Shown here piece by piece: positions 17,093-25,491 of a stretch of 64,000 bases of DNA. Position 1 is the stretch's first letter; each line of letters opens with the position of its first letter. The position numbers and the translations under genes are program-made. The DNA is from Dactylosporangium sucinum (GTDB lineage Bacteria; Actinomycetota; Actinomycetes; Mycobacteriales; Micromonosporaceae), in NCBI RefSeq assembly GCF_014647515.1, contig NZ_BMPI01000041.1, forward strand, positions 37,533 to 101,532. The letters run 5' to 3'. Under the pieces are notes generated by a model. It saw only the letters and a program-made list of their open reading frames with translations. It made no database searches and was not told the origin of the DNA.

Positions 17093-18325
17093 TTACCGAC
17101 CTCCAGCTGCCAGCGCCGCAGCGAGCCGGTCCCGCGCTCCGGGCCACTCGTCGGCGATCATCGCGAACGAGACGGTATCGCGCCAGCTGCCGTCGGGCCG
17201 CTGGCGGTGGGCCCGCAGCACGCCCTCGCGCTGGGCGCCGAGCCGCACGATGGCCTGCTGTGACCGCTCGTTGCGGACGTCGGTGTGCCACTCCACCCGG
17301 ATCGCGCCGAGCGTGTCGAACGCGTGCCCCATGAGCAGTAACTTCGACTCGGTGTTGATCGCGGTGCGCCACCACGGGCGGCCGAGCATCGTGTGGCCGA
17401 TCGCGATGGACCGCCGAGCCGGGTCGACCGCGTAGTAGGACGTCGAGCCGAGAATCTTCCCCGTCGCCGGGTCGCGCTGCACGAGCGCCACGCGCCCCGG
17501 GTCGTCGACCGCGGCCGCCACGACCTGCGCCATCTCGGCGACGGAGGCCGGCCGCGGGACGGTCAGGTGCGTCCATACGTCGGGATCGTCCAGCGCCGCG
17601 AACAGCCCCTCGGCATGGACGCGGTCGAGCGGCTCGATCACCACATGCGAGCCGCGGAGCGTGGGCGCGGCATGCCAGGGCGAGGCGTCCTGCCGCAGAT
17701 ACTTCGGCAGCGGCACGGCCGAGGCGGGATCCGGCTCGGGGCGGCCCATCGTCAGGCGCAGGGGCACGACGCCCGCCCAGTGCGGCAGCTCGAGGTCGGC
17801 CTCGTCGTCGCCGACGCCCTTGGCGCGGGTCTTCGCCGAGACCTCCTCGAGCCGCAGGGCCAGCAGGGCCGTCTGTGCGAGCTCCTTGGCGCTGGCCGGC
17901 CGGCTGTCGTCGGCGCGGCCGGGCACCACCTTGTCGACCAGGGCGGCGAACGCCTCCTCCCGCTCCTGCGGGTCGGTGACCAGCCGCGCGGTGCCGTGGG
18001 CGACCACCGAGCGGTAGTTGATGCTGTGGTTGAACTGGGAGCGGGCCAGCACCAGGCCGTCGATGAGGGTCACGGTGACGCAGACGGGCAGGCCCTCGTG
18101 CCGCGCGGCGAGCATGGGGCCGCTGCCGGTGGAGCCGTGGAGATAGAGCACGTCGCCGATCCGGGCGTGCAGGGTCGGCAGCACGCGGGGCGCGCCGTCG
18201 ACGACGAAGCCGAGGTGGCAGACATACGCCTCGTCGAGGATCGCGTGGATCAGGCCCGCGTCATAGGAGGCGCGGTCGCCGAGCCGCCGGGTCGTCGTCC
18301 GCGCCGTCTTCTGGTAGGTGTCCAC
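17093..18325 (-). CDS. Fusion: pyridoxamine-phosphate-oxidase-like domain + GNAT acetyltransferase
   Basis: A 410-residue two-domain protein. Residues 1 to about 195 form an FMN-binding split-barrel of the pyridoxamine 5'-phosphate oxidase-like group (YVCHLGFVVDGAPRVLPTLHAR, HGSTGSGPML, and FNHSINYRSVVAHGTAR). Residues about 225-395 form a GNAT N-acetyltransferase (RGSHVVIEPLDRVHAEGLF, the IGHTMLGRPWWRTAINTES acetyl-CoA region and RLGAQREGVLR), close to the RimJ/RimL style. Both halves look complete. GTG start at 18325 has GAGGTG upstream. The gene is first in an operon with a LysE exporter and is divergent from a MocR regulator, so a role in modifying an amine or amino acid before export is plausible inference. 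Confidence 0.9.
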   Translation of the reverse strand: MDTYQKTARTTTRRLGDRASYDAGLIHAILDEAYVCHLGFVVDGAPRVLPTLHARIGDVLYLHGSTGSGPMLAARHEGLPVCVTVTLIDGLVLARSQFNHSINYRSVVAHGTARLVTDPQEREEAFAALVDKVVPGRADDSRPASAKELAQTALLALRLEEVSAKTRAKGVGDDEADLELPHWAGVVPLRLTMGRPEPDPASAVPLPKYLRQDASPWHAAPTLRGSHVVIEPLDRVHAEGLFAALDDPDVWTHLTVPRPASVAEMAQVVAAAVDDPGRVALVQRDPATGKILGSTSYYAVDPARRSIAIGHTMLGRPWWRTAINTESKLLLMGHAFDTLGAIRVEWHTDVRNERSQQAIVRLGAQREGVLRAHRQRPDGSWRDTVSFAMIADEWPGARDRLAAALAAGGR

Positions 18326-18345
18326 CGCAGCACCTCGTTTGTTCT

Positions 18346-18375
18346 AGTACAATCTCCGAACTGTGGCAGTACAAT
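18346..18375. promoter_or_regulatory. Candidate MocR operator and divergent promoter region
   Basis: AGTACAAT occurs twice in the same orientation, at 18346-18353 and 18368-18375, 22 bases apart, close to two helical turns. MocR/PdxR regulators typically bind direct repeats between themselves and a divergent target gene. The first copy contains TACAAT (18348-18353), a good -10 element whose transcript would begin about 3 bases before the GTG at 18363, so the regulator may be nearly leaderless. The second copy lies inside the start of the regulator gene. Confidence 0.55.
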
Positions 18376-19685
18376 ATCAGCCGAGCGGCGGCACCGCAGC
18401 CGAGATCTCGGCCAGCATCGAGACCGGCGTCCGCACCGGCGGGCTCGACGCGGGCGCCCCGTTGCCGCCCGTGCGCAGCCTGGCCGCGGCGCTCGGGGTC
18501 AGTCCGGCGACGGTCGCAGCCGCCTATCGTGCGTTACGCGAACGCGGCGTGATCGAGACCGCCGGCCGCGGCGGCACGCGCGTCCGGCCGCGCCCGCCGG
18601 TGGCCCGCCGCACCGTGCACGCGCTCCCGGTCCCCGAGGGCGTCGTCGACCTCGCCGCCGGCGGTCCCGACCCGCACCTGTTACCGGGCCTGGCCCGGCA
18701 CCTCATCCGGCTCTCGCACGACCTGCCCCCGGGAGGCTACGAGCACGGCGGGCCGCTGCCCGAGCTGCTCGACCTGGCCGGCGAGCGGTTCGCGGCCGAC
18801 GGCATCCCCGCCGGTCGGCTGACGGTCACCGGCGGCGCCCTCGATGGCATCGAGCGGGCGCTGGTCGCCCACTTACGCCCCGGCGACCGGGTCGGGGTCG
18901 AGGACCCGGGCTGGGCCAACCTGCTGGACCTGGTCGCCGCGCTCGGGCTCACGGCGGTGCCGGTGCCGGTCGACGACGAGGGGCCGACCGAGGCCGGGCT
19001 GGCCGCCGCGCTGGCCGCCGGGGTCGCGGCCCTGGTGGTGACCGGTCGCGCGCAGAACCCGACCGGCGCGTTCGTCACCCGCAGGCGGGCCGAGGCCTTG
19101 CGGCGGAGGCTCATGCTGTACCGCCAAGTCCTCGTTCTTGAAGACGATCACGCGGCGGAACTGGCGCACGAGCCGGCGCACCCGCTGGCCGGAGCGACCG
19201 GCTCGTGGGCCTACATCCGCTCGTTGTCCAAGCCGTACGGGCCCGATCTGCGCATGGCGCTGGTGGCCGGCGACGACACGACGATCGCGCGCATCGAGGG
19301 CCGCATGCGGCTGGGCACCGGCTGGGTCTCGACCGTCCTGCAGCGGCTCGCCGTGGAGCTGTGGCGCGATCCCGGGACGCGGGACACGGTGGCGCGGGCG
19401 CGCGACGTCTACGCGGTGCGACGCCAGGCCCTGCGTGACGCGTTCGACGGGATGCCGACACACGGTGTGAGCGGGATCAACGTGTGGGTGCCGGTCGCCG
19501 ACGAGACGTCGATGGTCGCCGGGCTGCGGGAGGAGGGGCTCGCGGTCGCGCCAGGTTCGATGTACCGCCTGGTCAGCCCGCCGGCGATCCGTATCACGAC
19601 GGCCGCGCTCGATCCCCGCGACGCGCCGCGCGTGGCCGGAGCGGTGCTGCGCCGGGCCGCCGGAACCATTCAGCGACAAGTGTGA
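18363..19685 (+). CDS. MocR/PdxR-type regulator (GntR DNA-binding + aminotransferase-like domain)
   Basis: A 440-residue MocR-class regulator. Residues 1-75 are a GntR winged helix (LPPVRSLAAALGVSPATVAAAYRALRERGVIETAGRGGTRV). Residues 90-440 are a fold-type I aminotransferase-like domain that binds PLP: RAQNPTGAF, LVLEDDHAAEL, and SLSKPYGPDLRMALV with the Schiff-base lysine. Such proteins sense PLP or a PLP-amino acid adduct and control divergent genes. The GTG start lies 37 bases from the divergent PNPOx-GNAT gene, with a repeated AGTACAAT motif in between and over the start codon. Control of PNPOx-GNAT and lysE is therefore the likely job. The effector may be vitamin B6 or an amine. Confidence 0.93.
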   Translation: MAVQYQPSGGTAAEISASIETGVRTGGLDAGAPLPPVRSLAAALGVSPATVAAAYRALRERGVIETAGRGGTRVRPRPPVARRTVHALPVPEGVVDLAAGGPDPHLLPGLARHLIRLSHDLPPGGYEHGGPLPELLDLAGERFAADGIPAGRLTVTGGALDGIERALVAHLRPGDRVGVEDPGWANLLDLVAALGLTAVPVPVDDEGPTEAGLAAALAAGVAALVVTGRAQNPTGAFVTRRRAEALRRRLMLYRQVLVLEDDHAAELAHEPAHPLAGATGSWAYIRSLSKPYGPDLRMALVAGDDTTIARIEGRMRLGTGWVSTVLQRLAVELWRDPGTRDTVARARDVYAVRRQALRDAFDGMPTHGVSGINVWVPVADETSMVAGLREEGLAVAPGSMYRLVSPPAIRITTAALDPRDAPRVAGAVLRRAAGTIQRQV

Positions 19686-19763
19686 CATTTGGTGCTTGTT
19701 AGTCATTCGTGACGGCCGTTGACCCTAAGTTGTCGGACCCGACCGCTACTCTGCCAGCGCGTG

Positions 19764-19785
19764 GACACCAGTACGGGGTGGTGTC
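19764..19785 (+). promoter_or_regulatory. Leader hairpin before first lipoprotein gene
   Basis: GACACCA at 19764-19770 pairs with TGGTGTC at 19779-19785 around an 8-base loop. It lies 10 bases before the GGGAGGAAGAG ribosome binding site of the lipoprotein gene at 19810. It could affect translation or mRNA stability; no ligand-binding riboswitch structure is evident. Confidence 0.35.
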
Positions 19786-19809
19786 GCCATCCAGGGAGGA
19801 AGAGACAGC

Positions 19810-20607
19810 GTGAAGATTGCGAAGAGCGTCGTCATCGGCGCCATCGCCGTGGCCTCGTTGGCCTTCGTCGCCGCGTGCGGTGACGACAAGGGTGGTTCGA
19901 GCCCGTCGGCCGGTTCGTCGGCGACGGCGCCGTCGCCGACCAAGGCGCCGACCGGCACCGAGCTGCTCACCGCGGCGATCAACAAGACGACCGGGGCGAG
20001 CTACAAGTTCAAGGGGACGATCTCCGGCGGCACCGTCGACGGCGCCACCGACCCCGCGGCCGGTGTGAGCGTCGGGAAGGTCGCCATCCAGGAGGAGGGT
20101 GTGTCGCTCTCCATCGAGTCGCAGCTCACCCCGACGGCCTACTACGCGAAGATCAGTGGGCTGCCGCTGCCCGGCTTCGACGGCAAGAAGTGGCTCAAGC
20201 TCGACCCGGCCAAGCTGACCGTGAAGGACGCGCTCGGCTTCGGCGACCCCAAGGACCCGGTCGAGCTCAAGTCGCTGCCGAGCAGTGTCGCCACCGCGGA
20301 GACCACCGACGGCAAGACGATCAAGGGCACGATGGACTTCAGCAAGAAGACCTGGGGCTCGGTCGACGACGACGCCGTCAAGGCGCTCGGCGACAAGGCG
20401 AAGACCGTGCCGTTCGAGGCGACCGTCGACGACAAGGGCAACCTCGCGTCGCTGAAGGTCAGCGTGCCGGCCTACGGTGACACCAAGGCGGAGGAGATCG
20501 CGCTCACGTTCAGCGACTTCGGCGCGCCGGTCACGGTCACGACGCCGGCCGCGGCCGAGGTCATGGAGGCGCCCGCCTCGGTCTACCAGATGCTCAACCA
20601 GGCGTAG
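19810..20607 (+). CDS. LppX/LprG-like lipoprotein, first of three
   Basis: A 265-residue lipoprotein with a lipobox ending FVAACGDD (Cys at about residue 23) and a Ser/Pro/Thr-rich linker. The mature domain has the layout of the actinobacterial LppX/LprAFG-like group: a beta-rich cup with features such as YYAKISGLPLPGFDGKKWLK and a late VPFEATVDDKGNLASLKVSVP hairpin. Known members carry lipids or sense the envelope; the role here is not known. A GTG start follows a strong GGGAGGAAGAG ribosome binding site. Two further genes downstream share the WxKxD motif, the PFEATxDxxGxL hairpin and the C-terminal YxMLN ending, so the three arose by tandem duplication. Confidence 0.85.
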   Translation: MKIAKSVVIGAIAVASLAFVAACGDDKGGSSPSAGSSATAPSPTKAPTGTELLTAAINKTTGASYKFKGTISGGTVDGATDPAAGVSVGKVAIQEEGVSLSIESQLTPTAYYAKISGLPLPGFDGKKWLKLDPAKLTVKDALGFGDPKDPVELKSLPSSVATAETTDGKTIKGTMDFSKKTWGSVDDDAVKALGDKAKTVPFEATVDDKGNLASLKVSVPAYGDTKAEEIALTFSDFGAPVTVTTPAAAEVMEAPASVYQMLNQA

Positions 20608-20903
20608 GACCACCGCACCCGGGGCCGGCCGTGAGCCTGGCGGGCCCCGGGGCTCCATCCGGGCCGGTCGTCCACGTGTGCGCGGGCCGAGGAAAAGCCG
20701 CTGTCCGCCGCGGGCGCGGTTGGCTCGGGGCCGCTACCGTCGAGCGGGTTGCCGTTGCCGAGGTGCGGTCCGCGGCGGCCGGTGGCGGGGCGACATTCCG
20801 CTCGCTTCGGTGGGTTGTGAGGAGGCGGGGAGACACGGGCTGACGGCTGGGGACCGACCGGGATTGGCGGCGTCGCGCGGGCGTCGATGCGAGGAGGGGA
20901 TGT

Positions 20904-21689
20904 ATGCGTACCAGCAGGATCATGGCGGCCGTCGCGGTGGCGGCGATCGCGTTCACGAGCGGTTGCGGAGGCGGCGACGAGCCGAAGACCGGGGCCACGA
21001 GCGGCAAGGCACCGGCATCCGCGTCGCCCTCGCCGGCGGACGCGAAGAGCGTGCTGGACAAGGCGGTCAAGGGCCTCAACGCGTCGACGTATACGTATCG
21101 GATGGCGATCGCCGAGGGCACGTTCTCGGGTGCGATCGATCCGGCCGGCAAGCAGCAGGTCAAGGCCGAGGGCGCGGTCGGCGGGGTGAAGTTCACGATC
21201 GAGGGGATCGTGGTCGGCGCCGACTACTTCTACAAGAGCAGCGCGGCGGCGCCGGGCATCGACCCGAAGAAGTGGTACAAGCTGGATCGGTCGAAGGTCA
21301 CCAAGCCGGAGATCGTCGGGCTGATCGAGGAGAAGGACCCGACCGGGAGCCAGACCTTCGTCGGGCGGGTGGGCAGCGCGAAGCTGGAGAGCCCGACGAC
21401 GGTCACCGGCACGTTCGACCTGAGCGCCGGCGGTGACCTCGGGATTGACGACAGTGCGGTGCTGGCGGCGCTCGGCGAGAAGGCGAAGAACGCGCCGTTC
21501 ACCGCGACGCTCGACGACCAGCAGCGGCTGACGGCGCTGAGGATCACGGTTCCGGCGTACGGGACGGTGGGGGAGCAGGCGATGACGGTCGAGTACGCCG
21601 GCCACGGCCAGCCCGTCGCGGTCGCCGCGCCGAAGGCCTCGGACGTCTTACCGGCCACGGCCGCCGTCTACGCCCTGCTGAACCGCTGA
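20904..21689 (+). CDS. LppX/LprG-like lipoprotein, second of three
   Basis: A 261-residue lipoprotein, paralogue of the gene at 19810. The lipobox is weak but usable (AFTSGCGGG). Shared landmarks are KWYKLDRSKVTKP, the PFTATLDDQQRLTALRITVPAYG hairpin and the ending AVYALLNR. It lacks the LPLPGFDG phrase of its two sisters, having SSAAAPGIDPKKWYK instead. ATG start at 20904, preceded by GAGGAGGGG as ribosome binding site. A 296-base spacer separates it from the first copy, so it probably has its own promoter; I could not assign one. Confidence 0.83.
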   Translation: MRTSRIMAAVAVAAIAFTSGCGGGDEPKTGATSGKAPASASPSPADAKSVLDKAVKGLNASTYTYRMAIAEGTFSGAIDPAGKQQVKAEGAVGGVKFTIEGIVVGADYFYKSSAAAPGIDPKKWYKLDRSKVTKPEIVGLIEEKDPTGSQTFVGRVGSAKLESPTTVTGTFDLSAGGDLGIDDSAVLAALGEKAKNAPFTATLDDQQRLTALRITVPAYGTVGEQAMTVEYAGHGQPVAVAAPKASDVLPATAAVYALLNR

Positions 21690-21878
21690 CCCGGCCTCCC
21701 TGGCGCCCGCTCAAGGGAGCGCGGTGCTGGGAGGGTTGGTTGTTGGCGCGGAGAGTGCGCGGCTCGGAGCGGGTGCGCCGGCCCGCGAGTTGCCGGGGCG
21801 CTGCGGGCGGAGGGCGCCGGCCGCCCTGAGCGGACCGGGAAGAGCGGGGCGGGGCGGGCAGGCACTACGCTGCGGCAG

Positions 21879-22607
21879 ATGAGGTCGGCATTCGTCGCGC
21901 TCGTTGCGCTGTTGGCGCTGGCTGGGTGTTCGTTCGGGGCCGACCCGGACAGGCCGAAGGCGTCCCCGGCCGCTTCGGCCTCGCCGACCGGGCTGGCGGC
22001 CGGCCTGTCGGCGTTCGGGATGGGCAGCTACCGGTTCAGCGTGACGGCCAACGAGGGGAAGTACCAGGGGGCGATCGACCCGGTCGCCGACCTGCTCGAC
22101 GCCTCCGTGGCGGTGACGTCCGACGGGGCCAGCCTGAAGATCGACACGGTGTCGGTGGGCGGGGTGGCGTACACGCGGCTGACCGGGTTGCCGATGCCGG
22201 GTTTCGACGGGAACACCTGGTACAAGGTCGATCGGGCGCGCATGACCCGGCCCGGGGCGCTCGGGATCAGCGCGATCGAGGACCCGACCGGGGTGCAGGC
22301 GTTGGTCGCGGCCACGCACGACGTGCGGCGGGACGGGGACCGGTACAGCGGGACCGTCGACATGACCCGGGTCGCCGCCTGGGGGCCGGTCAACATCGCC
22401 CGGGTGCTGCAGCTCGGGGAGGCGGCGAAGGCGGTGCCGTTCGAGGCGACCCTCGACGGGCAGGGGCGGCTGGTCACGATGAAGGTCAACATTCCGGACA
22501 ATACGGTGCAGGCCACGTACTCGGACTTCGGGGCGCGGGTCAGCGTGACGGCGCCGACGGGAGCGGAGCCGCTGCCGGACCACCTGTACGGCATGCTCGG
22601 GCTGTGA
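21879..22607 (+). CDS. LppX/LprG-like lipoprotein, third of three
   Basis: A 242-residue lipoprotein, the shortest of the tandem set. The lipobox is LALAGCSFG with Cys at about residue 17, and the linker is short. Shared landmarks with its sisters: YTRLTGLPMPGFDGNTWYK, VDRARMTRPG, the PFEATLDGQGRLVTMKVNIP hairpin and the ending LYGMLGL. Codon use is as GC-rich as its neighbours, so it is an old duplication and not a recent import. A long imperfect palindrome directly after the stop probably ends the transcript. Confidence 0.83.
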   Translation: MRSAFVALVALLALAGCSFGADPDRPKASPAASASPTGLAAGLSAFGMGSYRFSVTANEGKYQGAIDPVADLLDASVAVTSDGASLKIDTVSVGGVAYTRLTGLPMPGFDGNTWYKVDRARMTRPGALGISAIEDPTGVQALVAATHDVRRDGDRYSGTVDMTRVAAWGPVNIARVLQLGEAAKAVPFEATLDGQGRLVTMKVNIPDNTVQATYSDFGARVSVTAPTGAEPLPDHLYGMLGL

Positions 22608-22610
22608 CGA

Positions 22611-22677
22611 GCCTAGGCCCTGCCTGATGCCGTCCTGCCTGATCGCCGTCCTGCCTGATCGGCAGGACAGGACCTAG
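22611..22677. terminator. Nested palindrome, probable terminator
   Basis: The outer arms GCCTAGG (from 22611) and CCTAGGC (to about 22679) enclose a perfect inner hairpin GTCCTGCC / GGCAGGAC (22648-22655 and 22661-22668, 5-base loop). Between the arms the 16-base phrase CCGTCCTGCCTGATCG is present about twice in tandem. It follows the third lipoprotein gene and precedes an acyl-CoA dehydrogenase gene on the same strand by 35 bases. Confidence 0.65.
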
Positions 22678-22711
22678 GCGAGACCGTGTCTCGCGTCGCA
22701 CACTTGCGCGC

Positions 22712-23854
22712 ATGGAGCAGCACCTGTATGAGGCGGAGCATCAGGCCTTCCGGGAACTGTGCAAGGAGTTCCTGGCCCGCGAGGCGGTTCCGTTCAACGA
22801 CGCGTGGGAGAAGGCGGGGATCGTCGACCGGGAGGTCTGGCGGAAGGCCGGGGCCGCCGGGCTGCTCGGGATGGACGTCGACGAGGCGTACGGGGGCGGC
22901 GGGCAGCGTGACTTCCGGTTCAACGCCGTGCTCGTCGAGGAGATCGTCGCGGCGGGCGCGTCCGGGCTCGGGTTCGGGCTGCACAACGACGTCGTCGCGC
23001 CGTACCTGACCGAGCTGGCGACCGACGAGCAGAAGAAGCGGTGGCTGCCCGGGTTCTGCTCCGGCGACATCGTCACCGCCATCGCGATGAGCGAGCCCGG
23101 GGCGGGCTCCGACCTGGCCGGGATCCGGACGACCGCCGTGCGGGACGGCGATTCCTGGGTGCTCAACGGGCAGAAGACGTTCATCACCAACGGCGAGATG
23201 GCCGACCTGGTGATCGTCGTGGCCAAGACCGACGCGGCGCGCGGGGCGCACGGCATCAGCCTGTTCGCGGTCGAGACCGGGACGCCCGGGTTCAGCCGGG
23301 GGCGGCGCCTGGAGAAGGTCGGGCTCAAGGCCAACGACACGGCGGAGCTGTTCTTCGACGACTGCCGGATCCCGGCCGACCACCTCCTCGGCCAGGAGAA
23401 CCAGGGCTTCTACCACCTCATGGCCAACCTGCCGCGCGAGCGGCTGGGCATCGCCGTCGCCGCGGTCGCGGCGGCCGAGCACATTCTCGGGATCACGCTG
23501 GAGTACGCGCGGACCCGGGAGGCGTTCGGCCGGCCGATCGGCCGGTTCCAGCACAACCGGTTCCTGCTGGCCGAGCTGGACACCGAGGTGACGATCGCGC
23601 GGACCTTCCTGAACGCCTGCATCCTCGAGCAGAACGCGGGGCGCCTGTCGGTCGTCGACGCGGCCAAGGCCAAGTGGTGGACGACGGAGCTGCAGAACAA
23701 GGTGGCCGACCGCTGCGTGCAGCTGCACGGCGGGTACGGGTTCATGCTGGAGTACCCGGTCGCCAAGGCCTGGCTGAACAGCCGCGTCCAGACGATCTAC
23801 GGCGGCACGACGGAGATCATGAAGGAGATCATCGGCCGGGGTCTGGGCCTGTAG
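22712..23854 (+). CDS. Acyl-CoA dehydrogenase, long-chain/isovaleryl-type active site
   Basis: A 380-residue flavoprotein that oxidises acyl-CoA to the 2-enoyl-CoA. Family motifs are intact: AMSEPGAGSDLAGI (residues 125-138), KTFITNG (155-161) and QLHGGYGFMLEYPV. The usual medium-chain catalytic glutamate, in YEGT near the C-terminus, is replaced by glycine (IYGGTTEI). As in long-chain and isovaleryl-CoA dehydrogenases, the base is probably the Glu in LPRERL (Glu243). This is reasoning from known families. The ATG at 22712 is the natural start. Its 3' end overlaps the convergent dhaL gene by 26 bases, so full-length transcripts are antisense to dhaL. Substrate unknown; no beta-oxidation partner is nearby. 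Confidence 0.92.
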   Translation: MEQHLYEAEHQAFRELCKEFLAREAVPFNDAWEKAGIVDREVWRKAGAAGLLGMDVDEAYGGGGQRDFRFNAVLVEEIVAAGASGLGFGLHNDVVAPYLTELATDEQKKRWLPGFCSGDIVTAIAMSEPGAGSDLAGIRTTAVRDGDSWVLNGQKTFITNGEMADLVIVVAKTDAARGAHGISLFAVETGTPGFSRGRRLEKVGLKANDTAELFFDDCRIPADHLLGQENQGFYHLMANLPRERLGIAVAAVAAAEHILGITLEYARTREAFGRPIGRFQHNRFLLAELDTEVTIARTFLNACILEQNAGRLSVVDAAKAKWWTTELQNKVADRCVQLHGGYGFMLEYPVAKAWLNSRVQTIYGGTTEIMKEIIGRGLGL

Positions 23855-24446
23855 CCGCGGTCGCGGCCGCAGCGTCGGCCAAGGCGGCGAAGACCAGCGA
23901 CATCGAGGTGGCGCCCGGGTCCTGGTGGCCGACGCTGCGCTCGCCGAGGTACGACGCGCGGCCCTTGCGGGCCTGCAGCGGCACCGTGGCGCGCATGCCG
24001 TCCGCCGCCGCCCGGGCCGCCGCCGCGGCGTCGCCCGTCGCCTCGAACGCCTCAACGGCCGGCACCAGCGCGTCGACCAGCGTCTTGTCGCCGGGGACGG
24101 CCTTGCCGAGCTTCTGCACGGCATCCAGCCCCGCCCGCAGCGCCTCGGCGAGGGTGGCGTCCTGCTGCAGCGCCTTCCCGATCGCGCGGAAGGCCTGACC
24201 GTACAGCGGGCCGGAGGCCCCGCCGACCTTGGACACGAGCGTCGTCCCGGTCTTGACCAGCACCTCGCCGCCGGTCGCCAGGTCGGCGCCGGCGAGCGCC
24301 GCGACGACGGCGTCGAAGCCGCGGCGGAGGTTCACGCCGTGGTCGCCGTCGCCGATCGCGGCGTCGAGCTGGGTCAGCTCGTCGGCCCGCTCGCGCACGG
24401 CGGCCGCGATCCCCTCGACCCAGGCGCGGGCGAGATCCGCCTCCAT
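23829..24446 (-). CDS. dhaL: Dihydroxyacetone kinase subunit DhaL (ADP-binding)
   Basis: A 205-residue DhaL subunit, which holds ADP as a bound coenzyme and transfers phosphate from DhaM to dihydroxyacetone on DhaK. The Mg-binding aspartates are visible in LDAAIGDGDHGVN (Asp28, Asp33, Asp35). GGASGPLYGQAF and GRASYLGERSVGHQDPGA are family-typical, and the last gives a helical-barrel lid. Start is the ATG at 24446, two bases after the dhaK stop at 24449, so the two are cotranscribed. The gene tail overlaps the convergent acyl-CoA dehydrogenase by 26 bases. The subunit is the separate PTS type, not a fused ATP-dependent kinase. Confidence 0.95.
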   Translation of the reverse strand: MEADLARAWVEGIAAAVRERADELTQLDAAIGDGDHGVNLRRGFDAVVAALAGADLATGGEVLVKTGTTLVSKVGGASGPLYGQAFRAIGKALQQDATLAEALRAGLDAVQKLGKAVPGDKTLVDALVPAVEAFEATGDAAAAARAAADGMRATVPLQARKGRASYLGERSVGHQDPGATSMSLVFAALADAAAATAATGPDPGR

Positions 24447-24448
24447 GC

Positions 24449-25447
24449 TCAGGCCCCCCAGCGCAGGCCGGGCGTGCGGACCGGCGCGTCCCACAGCCGC
24501 AGCAGCTCGTCGTCCACCCGGCAGACCGTCAGGGACAGGCCGGCCATGTCGAGGCTGGTCACGTAGTTGCCGACGAGGGAGCGCGCGACGCCCACCCCGG
24601 CCTCGTCCAGCAGGCGGGAGATCTCGCCGAACATGAGGTACAACTCGATGAGCGGGGTCGCCCCGAGCCCGTTGACCAGGACGATCGCGGGCTCGCCGGA
24701 CGGGATCGGCTTGGCGGTCAGGATCGCCTCGACGACCAGCGCCGCGATCTCCTTCGCGGGGCGCAGCTGCTGCCGGCTGCGGCCGGGCTCGCCGTGGATG
24801 CCGACGCCGACCTCGATCTCGTCGGCGGGCAGGTCGAACCCGGGCTTGCCGGCGGCGGGCGTGGTGCACGCGGTGAGCGCGACGGCGAACGACGCGGACC
24901 GCTCGTTCACGCGGCGGCCGACGGCGGCGACGTCCGCGAGCGGCGCGCCCTCCTCGGCGAGCGCGCCGGCGATCTTCTCGACCAGCAGCGTGGCGCCCGT
25001 GCCGCGCCGCCCGGCGGTCCACGTCGAGTCCTCGACCGCGACGTCGTCGTCGACGAGCACCGTCTCGACCCGGATGCCCTCGTCGTCGGCGAGCTCGGCG
25101 GCCAGCTCGAAGTTCATGACGTCGCCGGTGTAGTTCTTCACGATGTGCACGACCCCGGCGCCGCCGTCGACGGCCTTCGTGGCGGCGATGATCTGGTCGG
25201 GGACCGGCGACGTGAACACCTCGCCCGGGCAGGCGGCGTCGAGCATGCCCGGCCCGACGAACCCGCCGTGCAGCGGCTCGTGCCCCGACCCGCCGCCCGA
25301 GACGAGGCCGACCTTGCCCGCCCGGGGCGCGTCGGCGCGCACCACGAACTGCTGGTCGAGGTCCACACGAAGTTCCGGATGCGCGGCGGCCACCCCGGCG
25401 AGCGCCTCCCGCACGACGTCCGCGGGGTCGTTCAAGAACTTCTTCAT
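24449..25447 (-). CDS. dhaK: Dihydroxyacetone kinase subunit DhaK (substrate-binding)
   Basis: A 332-residue DhaK subunit. It binds dihydroxyacetone covalently through a histidine, here His218 in GVGIHGEPG. The active-site loop VSGGGSGHEPLHGGFVG (residues 49-65) and NYTGDVMNF (105-113) are conserved. I start at the ATG at 25447 (MKKFLNDP), which is the normal family start; an in-frame ATG three codons upstream (25456) is an alternative. Neither has a strong ribosome binding site. The divergent dhaM starts 45 bases away at 25492, so both arms of the kinase share one control region. Product, dihydroxyacetone phosphate, feeds glycolysis. Confidence 0.96.
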   Translation of the reverse strand: MKKFLNDPADVVREALAGVAAAHPELRVDLDQQFVVRADAPRAGKVGLVSGGGSGHEPLHGGFVGPGMLDAACPGEVFTSPVPDQIIAATKAVDGGAGVVHIVKNYTGDVMNFELAAELADDEGIRVETVLVDDDVAVEDSTWTAGRRGTGATLLVEKIAGALAEEGAPLADVAAVGRRVNERSASFAVALTACTTPAAGKPGFDLPADEIEVGVGIHGEPGRSRQQLRPAKEIAALVVEAILTAKPIPSGEPAIVLVNGLGATPLIELYLMFGEISRLLDEAGVGVARSLVGNYVTSLDMAGLSLTVCRVDDELLRLWDAPVRTPGLRWGA

Positions 25448-25491
25448 GCCAGTCATTTTGGCGGTACGGCGGGCACATAGCATTGCCCGAC

